A DNA stretch of 64,000 bases from Aminobacter sp. J41. Lineage in GTDB: Bacteria > Pseudomonadota > Alphaproteobacteria > Rhizobiales > Rhizobiaceae. Made by a program: the position numbers and the translations under genes. This document shows, piece by piece, positions 54,357-63,617 of this stretch; position 1 is the stretch's first letter, and every line of letters begins with the position of its first letter. The stretch covers positions 134 to 64,133 of the forward strand of contig NZ_JAGL01000007.1 of assembly GCF_000526635.1 (NCBI RefSeq), written 5' to 3'. Below the pieces are notes generated by a model. That model had not been told where the DNA came from, searched no databases, and was given only the letters and a program-made list of their open reading frames with translations.

Positions 54357-54385
54357 AAAAAGGCGCCGCGGTGACCCGCGGCGCC
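54357..54385 (-). terminator. Rho-independent terminator of the tctA remnant
   Basis: Read on the minus strand the 10-bp stem GGCGCCGCGG/CCGCGGCGCC with loop GTCA is followed by TTTTT, 25 bases past the tctA stop. Its survival suggests the truncation is recent. Confidence 0.85.
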
Positions 54386-54410
54386 CTGATTTTCGCAGTG
54401 GGACGAGCGG

Positions 54411-54926
54411 CTAGTCCTCGTCGCGGCCCATCCGCGCCAGCCCCTTGAACACGTAAGGAGCGAGCAACGCGATGATGGCGATGCCGATCATCGTCGCCGA
54501 GCTCCAGTGCTGGAACAGGATCATTGGGTCGCCCTGACTGATCTGCAGCGAGCGGCGCAGCGCCAGCTCCGCCATCGGTCCGAGGATCAGGCCGACGATC
54601 GCCGGCGCGATCGGGTAGTCGTATCGCCGCATCAGGAAGCCGAGCACGCCGAAGGCGACGAGCAGCAGCAGTTCCACCACGGACGGATTCGCGGCTATCG
54701 TGCCCATGGTCGCGAAGACGAGGATGCCCGCGTAAAGCCATGGCAGTGGGATCTTCAGAAGCTTGACCCAAAGGCCGACGAGCGGCAGGTTGAGTATCAG
54801 CAACATCACGTTAGCGATGAACAGCGAGGCAATCAGCGCCCAGACGAGGCCGGCATGCTGCGCGAAAAGCAGCGGGCCGGGCTGGATGTTGTACTGCTGG
54901 AAGGGAAAAATCCCATGCAGGGCCTT
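54411..54926 (-). pseudogene. tctA: Tripartite tricarboxylate transporter TctA, C-terminal fragment
   Basis: The reading frame corresponds to the last third of TctA, the large membrane subunit of the TctABC citrate-type transporter. It runs from YNIQPGPLLFAQHAGLVWAL through IANVMLLILNLPLVGLWVKL, ANPSVVELLLLVAFGVLGFL and MRRYDYPIAPAIVGLILGPM. Similarity begins at about 54895; an in-frame TGA lies at 54927-54929, and upstream sequence is unrelated. Normal TctA has about 500 residues, so roughly 330 are missing. tctB and tctC are not present. It is a 5'-truncated, non-functional remnant, although its terminator is intact. Confidence 0.75.
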
Positions 54927-55081
54927 TCAGATCGGAGCCGTTCCGGCCGATTACTTCAGTGATAATGGGGTACGATATGACGTTTGTCACCCCGAGCGGT
55001 GCCAGATGCGCTTTCGCATGTTGACGCGGCCGTGCGCGAGGGCCATTTCCAAGCAAGTTTTGAAGGAACGTTCAGCCGATC

Positions 55082-55630
55082 ATGTGCCAGCTTTGCGGAG
55101 AGTCCAGCTTTGGGGCGCATGCCATCTCGATCTCCGAGCGTCCGCGCCAGCTTCTTGGCGGCTTGCGCTGGAGCGGCACGCATGAGCAGGCGGCGTCCGG
55201 CGAGACAGAAGCCTTGCTCCGTCGCGTGCAGGCTTTTTCTGCAAGGCGCAGTGCTGCCTGGAAAAGCCCGATCGTCGCGCTCTCTCGTGCGCTGGGCGAG
55301 GGGAGCTTTGAGTATTTCGCCGGCATCGCGGTGGAGCCGGGTGAGGCACTTCCCGCAGGCTTCGACCTGCTGGATCTCGTCGAGATGACGGTCGCGAGCT
55401 CCTGGCATGGGCCGCAGGACGGCGATGTCGTCACCCACTATGGCCACATCCTCGACTGGATCCGCACCAGCGATTACCGCCGCGACCGCACCCACTACGA
55501 CCACCGCGAGGAATATCCGCACGACGCGGATCTCGATGCACCGCCTGCGCTGCGGCTGATGCTGCCGGTGCAGACGGTTAGCGTGGCGACGCCGAGAACG
55601 ACCGGCGGCTTCAGCGCGACCTCAGTCTGA
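55082..55630 (+). CDS. GyrI-like effector-binding domain protein
   Basis: The 182-residue protein fits the AraC-E-binding/GyrI fold: ISISERPRQLLGGLRWSGTH at the start, SFEYFAGIAVEPGEALPAGF and MTVASSWHGPQDGDVVTHYG later. These domains bind small molecules; free-standing members may sequester toxins or act on gyrase. The extra C-terminal tail (EEYPHDADLDAPPALRLMLP) is normal for the family. An in-frame TGA upstream supports ATG 55082 as the start. It lies between the tctA remnant and the ICMT-like gene. Confidence 0.72.
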   Translation: MCQLCGESSFGAHAISISERPRQLLGGLRWSGTHEQAASGETEALLRRVQAFSARRSAAWKSPIVALSRALGEGSFEYFAGIAVEPGEALPAGFDLLDLVEMTVASSWHGPQDGDVVTHYGHILDWIRTSDYRRDRTHYDHREEYPHDADLDAPPALRLMLPVQTVSVATPRTTGGFSATSV

Positions 55631-55638
55631 CTTGCTCC

Positions 55639-56118
55639 TCACAGCCACCGCCTGACTTTCTTCGCATAGTCGCGCCAGCGCTTGCCGAACTTCGCCTCGA
55701 GGTGCTTTTCCTCCCGCTCGATCGCGAGTTTTTGCGTGAGGAACGCCGCGATGATCGCCAGCGGCAGGAACCACGCGATGCCGCTGATCAGCCCGATGGC
55801 GATCATGATCATGGTGTTGCCCACGTAAAGCGGGTTGCGGGTAAGCGCGAAGGGACCGGTCGTCACGAGATGGTCGGCACCCCGGTGCGGTCTCAACGTC
55901 GTGTTCGCGCGACGCATCGCCCGGACAGCCATAGCGATCATGGCGATGCCGCCGGCGGCGATCAGCCACCCGAACGCGAACAGGATTTCCGACAGCGGCC
56001 GGGTGATCCATGGAAGCGGGAACAGCCAGTTCAGGATGAATCCGAGCGCCACGCCCGGAAGGTAGATCAGTGGCGGCCAGGGAATGGTATTTGGCTGGTG
56101 GCTGATGTCATTGGTCAT
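55639..56118 (-). CDS. Isoprenylcysteine carboxylmethyltransferase-family protein
   Basis: The 159-residue membrane protein has four to five spans and the ICMT/PEMT-type C-terminal motifs LVTTGPFALTRNPLYVGNTM and EEKHLEAKFGKRWRDYAKKV, which bind S-adenosylmethionine. In bacteria such proteins methylate unknown lipids or small molecules. Its start overlaps the 3' end of the DUF1624 gene by 11 bases, so the two are translationally coupled. Confidence 0.88.
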   Translation of the reverse strand: MTNDISHQPNTIPWPPLIYLPGVALGFILNWLFPLPWITRPLSEILFAFGWLIAAGGIAMIAMAVRAMRRANTTLRPHRGADHLVTTGPFALTRNPLYVGNTMIMIAIGLISGIAWFLPLAIIAAFLTQKLAIEREEKHLEAKFGKRWRDYAKKVRRWL

Positions 56119-57091
56119 GTTCCTCCCCCTTCGTCACGAACTCCGCATCAACTGTGCATGCGGAGATGATCTCCTGCAATCTCTGCGCGGTCTCGGTGCT
56201 TGGCGTTCCCTCATACACCTCGTTGAAGCGGCTTTCGTTTTCGAGAGTGCCCATCACGCAGACGCAATAGTACTCGCAGAAAGGCGTCTCTTTCACGTCC
56301 TCACACTGCGCCTGGCAGGCGCGCATGAACTGCGCGTCGCGCGCCGGCTCGGCTGCCGGCATCACCTGCGAGAACAGCCACACGAGGCCGATAAGCACCG
56401 GCTGGTGGATGAGGTAGACGGCGAGGCTGTGCCGTCCCGCGAACTGCAGCGGGTGCGTCCAGTTCGGCATGCGCCAGTGCGCTATCCGCTCGAACAGGCC
56501 GATGCTTTTTGCGATCCGCGCCCCCGAAATGCCGAACAGCACGGCCGCGAACCACGGGAACAGCGGCACATAGTCGTTGGATCGCGGATTGATGCTCGAC
56601 AGCCCCACCCACCACAGCGCCGGGTGGTCGAAGAAGGTCGAACGAAGGAAATTCGGCGCGGCCAGGACAGCAATTGCGACGAGGATGGTGACAAAGCTCG
56701 GCAGGCGCAGGAAGGCGAGGCCAAGCACGCTGGCGAGCGCGATTTGGTGCAAGATGCCGAAGAAGATGAAGCCGCCTGGCACCGCCAGCCACGTCACCAG
56801 CGAGATCGCCGCCGCGGCGCCCGCGACCATTGCCAGGCGCCGCAGGAACGGCCGCCAGCGAATGCCCCTGGCGTGGCCGAGAAACAGGCTGACACCAACC
56901 AGAAACAGGAACGACGAGGCGATGCAGCGGGCAAACAGCTTCCAGCCGCCTTGCGCCGTCATTGCATGAGGAACATAGCCGAAGAACTCGAGATCCCACG
57001 CAAAATGGTAGATCGCCATGGCCACGAGAGCGAGGCCTCGCGCGACGTCGATGGCCTCCAGCCGGGGTTTGTCGATTGCGGAACGCTGCAC
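56108..57091 (-). CDS. DUF1624 membrane protein with cysteine-rich tail
   Basis: The start taken is GTG 57089-57091 (VQRSAIDKPRLEAIDVARGL, after GGGAAGAGAGAC), giving 327 residues; the frame continues upstream without homology. The DUF1624 core shows IDVARGLALVAMAIYHFAWD, SFLFLVGVSLFL and the later RHSLAVYLIHQPVLIGLVWL, in about seven to eight spans. The fold is related to heparan-alpha-glucosaminide acetyltransferase-like acyltransferases. The last ~80 residues are a soluble tail with six cysteines (RACQAQCEDVKETPFCEYYC), unusual in the family. It is coupled to the ICMT-like gene. Envelope modification is a guess. Confidence 0.82.
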   Translation of the reverse strand: MQRSAIDKPRLEAIDVARGLALVAMAIYHFAWDLEFFGYVPHAMTAQGGWKLFARCIASSFLFLVGVSLFLGHARGIRWRPFLRRLAMVAGAAAAISLVTWLAVPGGFIFFGILHQIALASVLGLAFLRLPSFVTILVAIAVLAAPNFLRSTFFDHPALWWVGLSSINPRSNDYVPLFPWFAAVLFGISGARIAKSIGLFERIAHWRMPNWTHPLQFAGRHSLAVYLIHQPVLIGLVWLFSQVMPAAEPARDAQFMRACQAQCEDVKETPFCEYYCVCVMGTLENESRFNEVYEGTPSTETAQRLQEIISACTVDAEFVTKGEEHDQ

Positions 57092-57177
57092 TAGTCTCTC
57101 TTCCCGAGTCAGCCCCTTACGCCGTTGCCAGCGATAGCACGAAACGGCGGCAGCGGGCCAAGCAGAAGGGAGAATGC

Positions 57178-58008
57178 ATGCATAACGTTGAAGCCAACGG
57201 CGCCTCGATACCAGCTCTCGGCATGGGCACCTGGACCCTCGAGGGAGAGGCGTGCGCCTCGCTGGTCGCGGACGCGCTGGCGCTCGGCTACCGCCATATC
57301 GACACGGCGGCGGCATACAAGAACGAGCAAGCGGTGGGCGAGGGGCTGCGCGCTTCGGGCGTCTCGCGCGACGACATCTTCGTCACCACCAAGGTCTGGT
57401 GGACGGATCTGTCGGCGGGTGACCTGCGCCGATCCGCGGAGGACAGCCTGCGCCGCCTCGGCCTCGACTACGTGAACCTGCTGCTGATCCACTGGCCGAA
57501 CCCGGAAATTCCGCTGAAGGAGTCGATCGCCGCGCTGAACAAGGTGAAGTCCGAGGGCCTCGCGCGCCATATCGGCGTCTCGAACTTTCCGACCGCGCTG
57601 CTCGCCGAGGCGCTTGCGCTGACCAATGAGCCGCTGGTCGCCAATCAGGTCGAGAACCACCCCTATCTCGACCAGCGCAAGCTCTACCAGGCCTGCCGCG
57701 CCGCCGGCATGGCGATGACTTCCTATTGCCCGATCTATCGCGGTGGTAGGCTCCTCAGCGAGCCGGTGGTGCAGGCAGCCGCCAGCGCCCATGGCAAAAC
57801 ACCGGGCCAGATCGTGCTGCGCTGGCATGTGCAGCAGGACGGCATCGTCGCCATCCCCCGCACGTCGAAGAAGGAGCGCCTCGCCGAGAACATCGACGTG
57901 TTCGACTTCGCGCTGAGCGATGAGGAGATGGCCGGCATCACTGCGCTGCGCGGCAAGGCGCCACGCATCTGCGACTACGCGTTCTCCCCGAAGTGGGACG
58001 CAGCCTGA
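57178..58008 (+). CDS. Aldo/keto reductase
   Basis: This is a TIM-barrel NADPH oxidoreductase of 276 residues, starting ATG 57178 after AAGGGAGAATGC. AKR signatures: GYRHIDTAAAYKNEQAVGEG with catalytic Asp and Tyr, FVTTKVWW with the catalytic lysine, and LLLIHWPNP with the histidine. The cofactor loop is IPRTSKKERLAENIDVFDF. It belongs to the 2,5-diketo-gluconate/methylglyoxal reductase-like group. The substrate is not defined. Confidence 0.93.
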   Translation: MHNVEANGASIPALGMGTWTLEGEACASLVADALALGYRHIDTAAAYKNEQAVGEGLRASGVSRDDIFVTTKVWWTDLSAGDLRRSAEDSLRRLGLDYVNLLLIHWPNPEIPLKESIAALNKVKSEGLARHIGVSNFPTALLAEALALTNEPLVANQVENHPYLDQRKLYQACRAAGMAMTSYCPIYRGGRLLSEPVVQAAASAHGKTPGQIVLRWHVQQDGIVAIPRTSKKERLAENIDVFDFALSDEEMAGITALRGKAPRICDYAFSPKWDAA

Positions 58009-58027
58009 TTGACTGCTTGCAGCCGGT

Positions 58028-59332
58028 CTAGACGAGGACCGGCTGCCTCGTCCGCGCTTCCTCGCCGAAGACACGCAGGTAGCGCTCGATTTCCCTCGGA
58101 TCGCCGGTGGTCTTTTCCGGATTGTCGGAGAGTTTGACTGCGGGGCGTCCGTTGGCTTGCGTCACCTTGCAGACGAGTGAAATCGCCTTGAGCCGGTCAT
58201 TGTGCGCCGGCGCGCAATCCTTGAAGTCGTTGGTCAGGTTGGTGCCCCAGCCGAACGACATCCGCACGCGGCCCTTGAAGTGCTGGTAGGTCTTCTCGAT
58301 GGTGGCGACGTCGAGACCGTCGGAGAAGATGAGCAGCTTTTCGTGCGGATCGCGTCCGCGTTCTTTCCACCACTGGATGATGCGCTCGCCGCCCTCGATT
58401 GGCGGGGCGCTGTCGGGACGGAAGCCGGTCCAGTCAGCCACCCAGTCCGGTGCATCGCGCAGGAATGAAGCGGTGCCGAAGGTATCCGGCAGCACGATTA
58501 GCAGGTTGCCGCCATAGTAGCGCTGCCATGCTTCCAGCACCTTGTAGGGAGAGGCGCGCAGCTCCTCGTCGGATTTCGTCAGCGCTGCCAGCACCATCGG
58601 CAGCTCGTGCGCGTTGGTACCCAGCGCTTCCAGATCGGTGTCCATCGCCAGCAGCACGTTCGACGTGCCGGTGAAAGCGGAACCGATGCCTTCCTTCAGC
58701 GCCTCGACGCACCAGCGCTGCCACAGGAACGAGTGGCGACGGCGGGTGCCGAAGTCGGAAATGCGCAGTTCGGGATATTTCCTGAGCAGTTCGACCTTTT
58801 CCCACACCTTCGCCTTGGCGCGGGCATAGGTGACGTCGAGCGCGAACGGCCCCATCGACTTCAGCGCCGCGCGTGAGCGCAGCTCGTTGATGATGGCGAG
58901 CGCCGGAATCTCCCACATCGTCGTTTCGTGCCAGCGGCCGTGGAAGTGCAGCTCGTACTGGCCGTCGCGCTTGAAAAGCTCGTATTCAGGCAGGCGGAAG
59001 TTCTCGAGCCAGGCGAGGAAGTCCGGCTCAAAGATCTGTTTGCGGCCGTAGAAGGTGTTGCCGGCGAGCCAGATCATCTCCTTCTTGGTGAAGCGCAGCG
59101 TCCGCGCATGATCGAGCTGCGCACGCAGCTCCTGCTCCTCGATCTCCTCCGCAATTCGCACCGACTTCGTGCGGTTGATCAGCGAAAAGGTAGCGTCGAC
59201 ATCGCGATACAGCCCCCAGATCATCTGCAGCATCAGGAGCTTGTAGAAGTCCGTGTCGAGCAGGCTGCGCACGATCGGGTCGAGCTTCCAGGTGTGGTTG
59301 TAGACCCTGCGGGCGATGTCGGTCTTGGTCAT
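58028..59332 (-). CDS. pncB: Nicotinate phosphoribosyltransferase
   Basis: The enzyme feeds nicotinate into NAD salvage (Preiss-Handler pathway). The 434-residue protein has [20 protein letters not shown] at the start, [20 protein letters not shown] and [20 protein letters not shown], then the C-terminal [20 protein letters not shown] and [11 protein letters not shown]. The usual length and motifs support PncB over the longer nicotinamide enzyme. It is on its own, convergent with the aldo/keto reductase gene 20 bases away. Confidence 0.96.
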   Translation of the reverse strand: MTKTDIARRVYNHTWKLDPIVRSLLDTDFYKLLMLQMIWGLYRDVDATFSLINRTKSVRIAEEIEEQELRAQLDHARTLRFTKKEMIWLAGNTFYGRKQIFEPDFLAWLENFRLPEYELFKRDGQYELHFHGRWHETTMWEIPALAIINELRSRAALKSMGPFALDVTYARAKAKVWEKVELLRKYPELRISDFGTRRRHSFLWQRWCVEALKEGIGSAFTGTSNVLLAMDTDLEALGTNAHELPMVLAALTKSDEELRASPYKVLEAWQRYYGGNLLIVLPDTFGTASFLRDAPDWVADWTGFRPDSAPPIEGGERIIQWWKERGRDPHEKLLIFSDGLDVATIEKTYQHFKGRVRMSFGWGTNLTNDFKDCAPAHNDRLKAISLVCKVTQANGRPAVKLSDNPEKTTGDPREIERYLRVFGEEARTRQPVLV

Positions 59333-59544
59333 GTCGTGTCTCGCGACGAGCGCGTGGGAGAAGTTGCGCTCACGGTGTCCTCATGCTCGGCCATCCTCCC
59401 AATGGCGCGTGGGGAACGGAACCTATGCGGGCTCCATTGTCAATTCCGTAACCCTGGGCGCAACGAGACAGCGCCGGATTCAGCGGAATTTTACGCCTTA
59501 CCTATAGTCAGTGGCGCGTGAGTATACACGGCTGGGGGGCCGAC

Positions 59545-60747
59545 ATGGAGTTTTTGCGCCTTGGTGAGCGCCTGCGCGCGCTCTTCTCAACGTTTGCGCG
59601 CGACCGAGGCGGCAATTACGCCGTCATCACTGCGATCGCGAGTCTGCCGCTTCTCGGGGCGGTGGCACTGGCAGTTGAATATACCAATGCGTCGCGCATG
59701 CGCTCCGACCTGCAGCAGCGGCTTGATGCTGCGGTGCTGGCGGGCGCAGCCGCCGAGAGCAACCAGACAACCGCGGCAGAGCAATTCTTCGATCGAACCT
59801 ATTCGGACGCGGGCGTCACTACGGTCCGCTTCGAGCTTGGGGATGGGGTCCTGAACGGCTGGGCGACCCGCCCGATGGCGGCCACTTTCAGGATCCCGGG
59901 GATGACCGAGGGCAAGGAGATCGGCGTCTATTCGCAGGCTCGGTTCACGACGGCGACCACGCCGGTGCCCTGCGTGACCGTTCTCGGCAGCACACACCAG
60001 GCGCTGCTGGTGAATTCCGGGGCCAACGTTTCCGCCAAGGACTGCGAAATCCACGTCCATTCGAAGTCGAACCCCGCGATGATCATGAACGCTGGCGCGA
60101 CCATCGACGTCGCGAAGACCTGCGTCGCTGGCACCAACATCATCAAGAATGGCGGCACGCTCGGCGGGCTCGAGACCAACTGCAAGGTCGATAACGATCC
60201 GTATGCAAACGCGATCCCGGCGCCGTCCATCCCCGCCAACTGCTCATCGGGTCCGTCGAAGAACGGCACGACCTACACGATCAGCCCCGGCAAGCACTGT
60301 GGTTTCAACATCAACGAACCGTACAAGGTTGTCTTCGAGCCGGGACTGCACATTATCTCGAGCACGATCATCATTCCCGCAGGTGCTACGGTGATCGCCG
60401 AGGGCGTGACCTTCTACTTCACCAGCCCCTATGCGGAACTGCGCATGAACGGCGGCATCACGATGAAGGCTACCGCACCGACATCCGGACCCTACAAGGG
60501 CATCCTGATGTTCGAGACAAAGGGCACGAACAAGGGACCGTTCATTTTCAACGGTTCGGTGAGCGAGCATTTGGAAGGCGTGATCTACCTTCCCAACCGC
60601 GACGCTATCTACAACTCGAAGACCAATATCGGCCAGAACAAGGTCGCGATGGTCTTCAATACGCTCATCATCAATGACGCCGATTGGAACATGACCGGCA
60701 TTTCCTCGCCGGGCTCGGGTCACAAGACGGTTTATCTTTCGCACTGA
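59545..60747 (+). CDS. TadE/TadG-like surface protein
   Basis: The start taken is ATG 59545 (MEFLRLGERLRALFSTFARD), giving 400 residues. After a short cytoplasmic part, GGNYAVITAIASLPLLGAVA is a Tad-type pseudopilin-like membrane segment followed by EYTNASRMRSDLQQRLDAAV, the usual start of TadG proteins. The rest is extracellular, rich in beta-strand repeats: NSGANVSAKDCEIHVHSKSN, NAGATIDVAKTCVAG, PAGATVIAEGVTFYFTSPYA and MNGGITMKATAPTSG. It resembles a stacked beta-helix, not a von Willebrand domain. No tad cluster is adjacent, so it is an orphan. Adhesion is possible. Confidence 0.78.
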   Translation: MEFLRLGERLRALFSTFARDRGGNYAVITAIASLPLLGAVALAVEYTNASRMRSDLQQRLDAAVLAGAAAESNQTTAAEQFFDRTYSDAGVTTVRFELGDGVLNGWATRPMAATFRIPGMTEGKEIGVYSQARFTTATTPVPCVTVLGSTHQALLVNSGANVSAKDCEIHVHSKSNPAMIMNAGATIDVAKTCVAGTNIIKNGGTLGGLETNCKVDNDPYANAIPAPSIPANCSSGPSKNGTTYTISPGKHCGFNINEPYKVVFEPGLHIISSTIIIPAGATVIAEGVTFYFTSPYAELRMNGGITMKATAPTSGPYKGILMFETKGTNKGPFIFNGSVSEHLEGVIYLPNRDAIYNSKTNIGQNKVAMVFNTLIINDADWNMTGISSPGSGHKTVYLSH

Positions 60748-60818
60748 CACCGCGGAAATTGACTTTTGTGGCCGGCGAGTCCAACTCGTCGGCCACCCAT
60801 CATTCTGGAGTACGGCAA

Positions 60819-61871
60819 ATGGAAAAGCGCAGGCTCGGGCGCACGGATATTTTTGTCTCGAAGATCTGTCTCGGGACCATGACTTTCGGCGAGCAGAACA
60901 CGGAAGCCGAAGGCCATCAGCAGCTCGACCTCGCGATCGACCGCGGCGTCAACTTCATCGACACCGCTGAGCTATATCCGATCCCGCCGAAGGCGGAGAC
61001 GCAGGGCCGCACCGAGCGCATCATCGGCAACTGGATGAAGGCGCGCGGCAACCGCGACAAGCTGGTGCTCGCAACCAAAGTTGTCGGACGCACCGCCAAT
61101 GAGTGGTTCCGCGGCGGCCGCCCGTCGAGGCTGGTGCGCGCAGACATCATGGACGCGATCGACAAGTCGCTGCAGAAGCTGCAGACCGACTACGTCGATA
61201 TCTACCAGATCCACTTCCCCGACCGTCTGGTCCCGTGGGGCTCCAACCCCAACCGCGTGACGGATTGGCCGGCTAAGCGCGCCGAGGACGAGACGCCGAT
61301 CGCCGAAACGCTCGCCGTGTTCGACGAGCTGGTGAAGGTCGGCAAGATCCGCCATCTGGGGCTCTCGAACGAAAGCTCCTGGGGCGTGATGAAGTTCATC
61401 GCCGAGTCGGAACGCGGCGTGGGCCCACGCCCGGTGTCGCTGCAGAACGCCTACAACCTCGTCAACCGCACCTTCGAGGTGAACCTCGCCGAGGTTTGCG
61501 ACCGCGAGGAGGTGAGCCTGCTCGCTTATTCTCCGCTGGCGCAGGGGTACCTCACCGGAAAATACGACGATGGCGCTCTGCCGGCCGGCTCGCGCAAGCA
61601 GCTGTTCGATCGCCTGCAGCGCTACGAGACGCCTGGTGCTGCCGACGCGCTCAAGGCGTACAACAACATGGCTCGCCAGTTCGGTATGGAGCCGGCACTG
61701 TTCGCCAACGCCTTCGTCACGCATCAGCCGTTCGTTACCTCGAACATCATTGGCGCGACGTCCATCGAGCAGCTTGAGCTCGCGCTGTCCTTGGCGGAGG
61801 TGAAGTGGACCGAAGAGATGCAACAGGCGGTCGACGCTGAGCACCAGTTGCGCGGCAACCCTTGCCCCTGA
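60819..61871 (+). CDS. Aldo/keto reductase (Tas-like)
   Basis: The 350-residue AKR starts ATG 60819 (MEKRRLGRTDIFVSKICLGT). Motifs are FIDTAELYPIPPKAETQGRT (Asp and Tyr), LVLATKVVGR (Lys) and YVDIYQIHFPDR (His), then RHLGLSNESSWGVMKFIAES and the end IIGATSIEQLELALS. Length and PIPP/IGNWMK pattern fit the E. coli Tas branch, which supports tyrosine synthesis in some mutants. The physiological substrate is unknown. Confidence 0.92.
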   Translation: MEKRRLGRTDIFVSKICLGTMTFGEQNTEAEGHQQLDLAIDRGVNFIDTAELYPIPPKAETQGRTERIIGNWMKARGNRDKLVLATKVVGRTANEWFRGGRPSRLVRADIMDAIDKSLQKLQTDYVDIYQIHFPDRLVPWGSNPNRVTDWPAKRAEDETPIAETLAVFDELVKVGKIRHLGLSNESSWGVMKFIAESERGVGPRPVSLQNAYNLVNRTFEVNLAEVCDREEVSLLAYSPLAQGYLTGKYDDGALPAGSRKQLFDRLQRYETPGAADALKAYNNMARQFGMEPALFANAFVTHQPFVTSNIIGATSIEQLELALSLAEVKWTEEMQQAVDAEHQLRGNPCP

Positions 61872-61935
61872 TGTCTCGAGTACCTATTTGGCTGGCAGGC
61901 GCAGGGCTTGATGAAGGCGCCGCAAGATTAGTCCA

Positions 61936-62463
61936 ATGATCTACGTTTGTCCGAAGACGAGGGTTGAGGAGACCATCGCGCTGGCAGGCGCCACACGGCT
62001 GGTTACCCTTTTGACCCACAGGGCGGAGTTCCAGCGTCCTGCCAGCATCGTCCCGGCGAATCATCTCTTCCTCGAGATGAATGACGTGGTCGCCGAAGAA
62101 CCGGGCATGGTCGTGCCCGCCAGGGCGCATGTGGAGAGCCTGCTCGCCTTCGTCAGGGAGTGGGACCGAGCGCAGCCGCTGGTTATCAACTGCTTTGCGG
62201 GGATCAGCCGCTCGACCGCGGCAGCCTACATTGCCGTTGCGGCACTTGCTCCGCATCGCTGCGAGGCAGAACTCGCGCAGGAATTGCGCCGTGTTTCGCC
62301 GTCCGCGACGCCAAATTTGCGGCTCATCGGTCACGCTGATGAGCTTCTCGGGCGTGAAGGACGGATGATCGCTGCAATAGAGGCAATCGGGCGGGGCGCT
62401 GATGCTTTTGAAGGCACCCCGTTTTCAATTGCTGTGGACAGGAAAGGTAACGTTAACTTGTAA
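61936..62463 (+). CDS. Tyrosine phosphatase-like protein
   Basis: The 175-residue protein has the cysteine phosphatase P-loop NCFAGISRSTAAAYIA (Cx5R), near residue 93, and the N-terminal strand MIYVCPKTRVEETIALAGAT. A downstream segment ELRRVSPSATPNLRLIGHAD completes the dual-specificity phosphatase pattern found in many alphaproteobacteria. The start ATG is at 61936. The substrate is unknown. The gene stands between an aldo/keto reductase and the nuo operon, on the same strand but with no clear link. Confidence 0.82.
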   Translation: MIYVCPKTRVEETIALAGATRLVTLLTHRAEFQRPASIVPANHLFLEMNDVVAEEPGMVVPARAHVESLLAFVREWDRAQPLVINCFAGISRSTAAAYIAVAALAPHRCEAELAQELRRVSPSATPNLRLIGHADELLGREGRMIAAIEAIGRGADAFEGTPFSIAVDRKGNVNL

Positions 62464-62670
62464 CCGCCTCAGGGGCAGGACGTCCTTCGCCAGGGCCGTT
62501 CAGCGCAAAATTCTGGCAAATCTTGGACTTGCTTCGCGGGGTCGCCTGCGCTAACGCTCGCCCCGCATATATCCTCGCTTCAAGAACTCCTGTCGGAGAA
62601 TCTGTTGCGGTCACGCCCTTGGGTCGCTGCTTTGGTAACGAGCCAGGTTGAGGTGCAAACGGAAAATACG

Positions 62671-63036
62671 ATGAGCGAACTTCTGAGTTCCTACCTTCCA
62701 ATCGTGATCTTCCTCGGCGTTGCGCTGGTGGTGGGTCTCGCGCTCCTGGTGGCGCCGTTCCTGGTCGCCTTCCGCAACCCTGATCCGGAGAAGCTGTCCG
62801 CCTACGAGTGCGGCTTCAACTCCTTCAGCGACGCGCGCATGAAGTTCGACATCCGCTTCTATCTGGTGTCGATCCTGTTCATCATCTTCGACCTCGAAGT
62901 GGCCTTCCTGTTCCCCTGGGCCGTCTCCTTCGGTCAGATCGGGTGGCTGGGATTTTCTTCGATGATGGTCTTCCTCGCTGTGCTGACCATCGGCTTCATC
63001 TATGAATGGAAGAAGGGAGCACTGGAATGGGATTGA
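62671..63036 (+). CDS. nuoA: NADH-quinone oxidoreductase subunit A
   Basis: This is a small membrane subunit of respiratory complex I. The start taken is ATG 62671 ([20 protein letters not shown]), giving 121 residues with three membrane spans and the conserved loop [20 protein letters not shown] (with the key cysteine), then [17 protein letters not shown]. An upstream frame to 62605 lacks homology. nuoB overlaps its end by ten bases and nuoC follows, so this is the operon head. Its promoter must lie within 62464-62670, where I see nothing specific. Confidence 0.97.
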   Translation: MSELLSSYLPIVIFLGVALVVGLALLVAPFLVAFRNPDPEKLSAYECGFNSFSDARMKFDIRFYLVSILFIIFDLEVAFLFPWAVSFGQIGWLGFSSMMVFLAVLTIGFIYEWKKGALEWD

Positions 63037-63608
63037 ACGACGCCTCCCAGACTTTGGTTGCCCCAAAGCCCAAGGGTCTCATTGATCCGAACACCGGGAA
63101 GCCGATCGGTTCTGATGATCCGTTCTTCGGCGAGCTGAACAACGAGCTGTCGGACAAGGGTTTCCTTGTCACCTCGTCGGAAGCCCTGATCACTTGGGCC
63201 CGTACCGGCTCGCTGATGTACATGACCTTCGGTCTGGCCTGCTGCGCCGTGGAGATGATCCACTCAGCAATGCCGCGCTACGACAGTGAGCGCTTTGGCG
63301 TCGCGCCGCGCGCTTCCCCGCGCCAGTCGGACGTCATGATCGTCGCCGGCACGCTGACCAACAAGATGGCGCCCGCGCTCCGCAAGGTCTATGACCAGAT
63401 GCCTGAGCCGCGCTATGTGATCTCGATGGGTTCGTGCGCCAACGGCGGCGGCTATTATCACTATTCCTATTCGGTGGTGCGCGGCTGCGATCGCGTCGTC
63501 CCGGTGGACATCTATGTTCCTGGCTGCCCGCCTTCGGCGGAAGCGCTGATGTACGGCATTCTTCTCCTGCAGAAGAAGATCCGCCGCACCGGCACCATTG
63601 AGCGGTAA
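63027..63608 (+). CDS. nuoB: NADH-quinone oxidoreductase subunit B
   Basis: This is the peripheral-arm subunit holding cluster N2, the electron donor to quinone. The 193-residue protein has the ligand motifs [40 protein letters not shown] and [20 protein letters not shown], all four cysteines present. The start ATG 63027 overlaps nuoA, with GAAGGGAGCACTG upstream. The first 30 residues are a polar extension common in alphaproteobacteria. Confidence 0.97.
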   Translation: MGLNDASQTLVAPKPKGLIDPNTGKPIGSDDPFFGELNNELSDKGFLVTSSEALITWARTGSLMYMTFGLACCAVEMIHSAMPRYDSERFGVAPRASPRQSDVMIVAGTLTNKMAPALRKVYDQMPEPRYVISMGSCANGGGYYHYSYSVVRGCDRVVPVDIYVPGCPPSAEALMYGILLLQKKIRRTGTIER

Positions 63609-63617
63609 GAAGCGACT

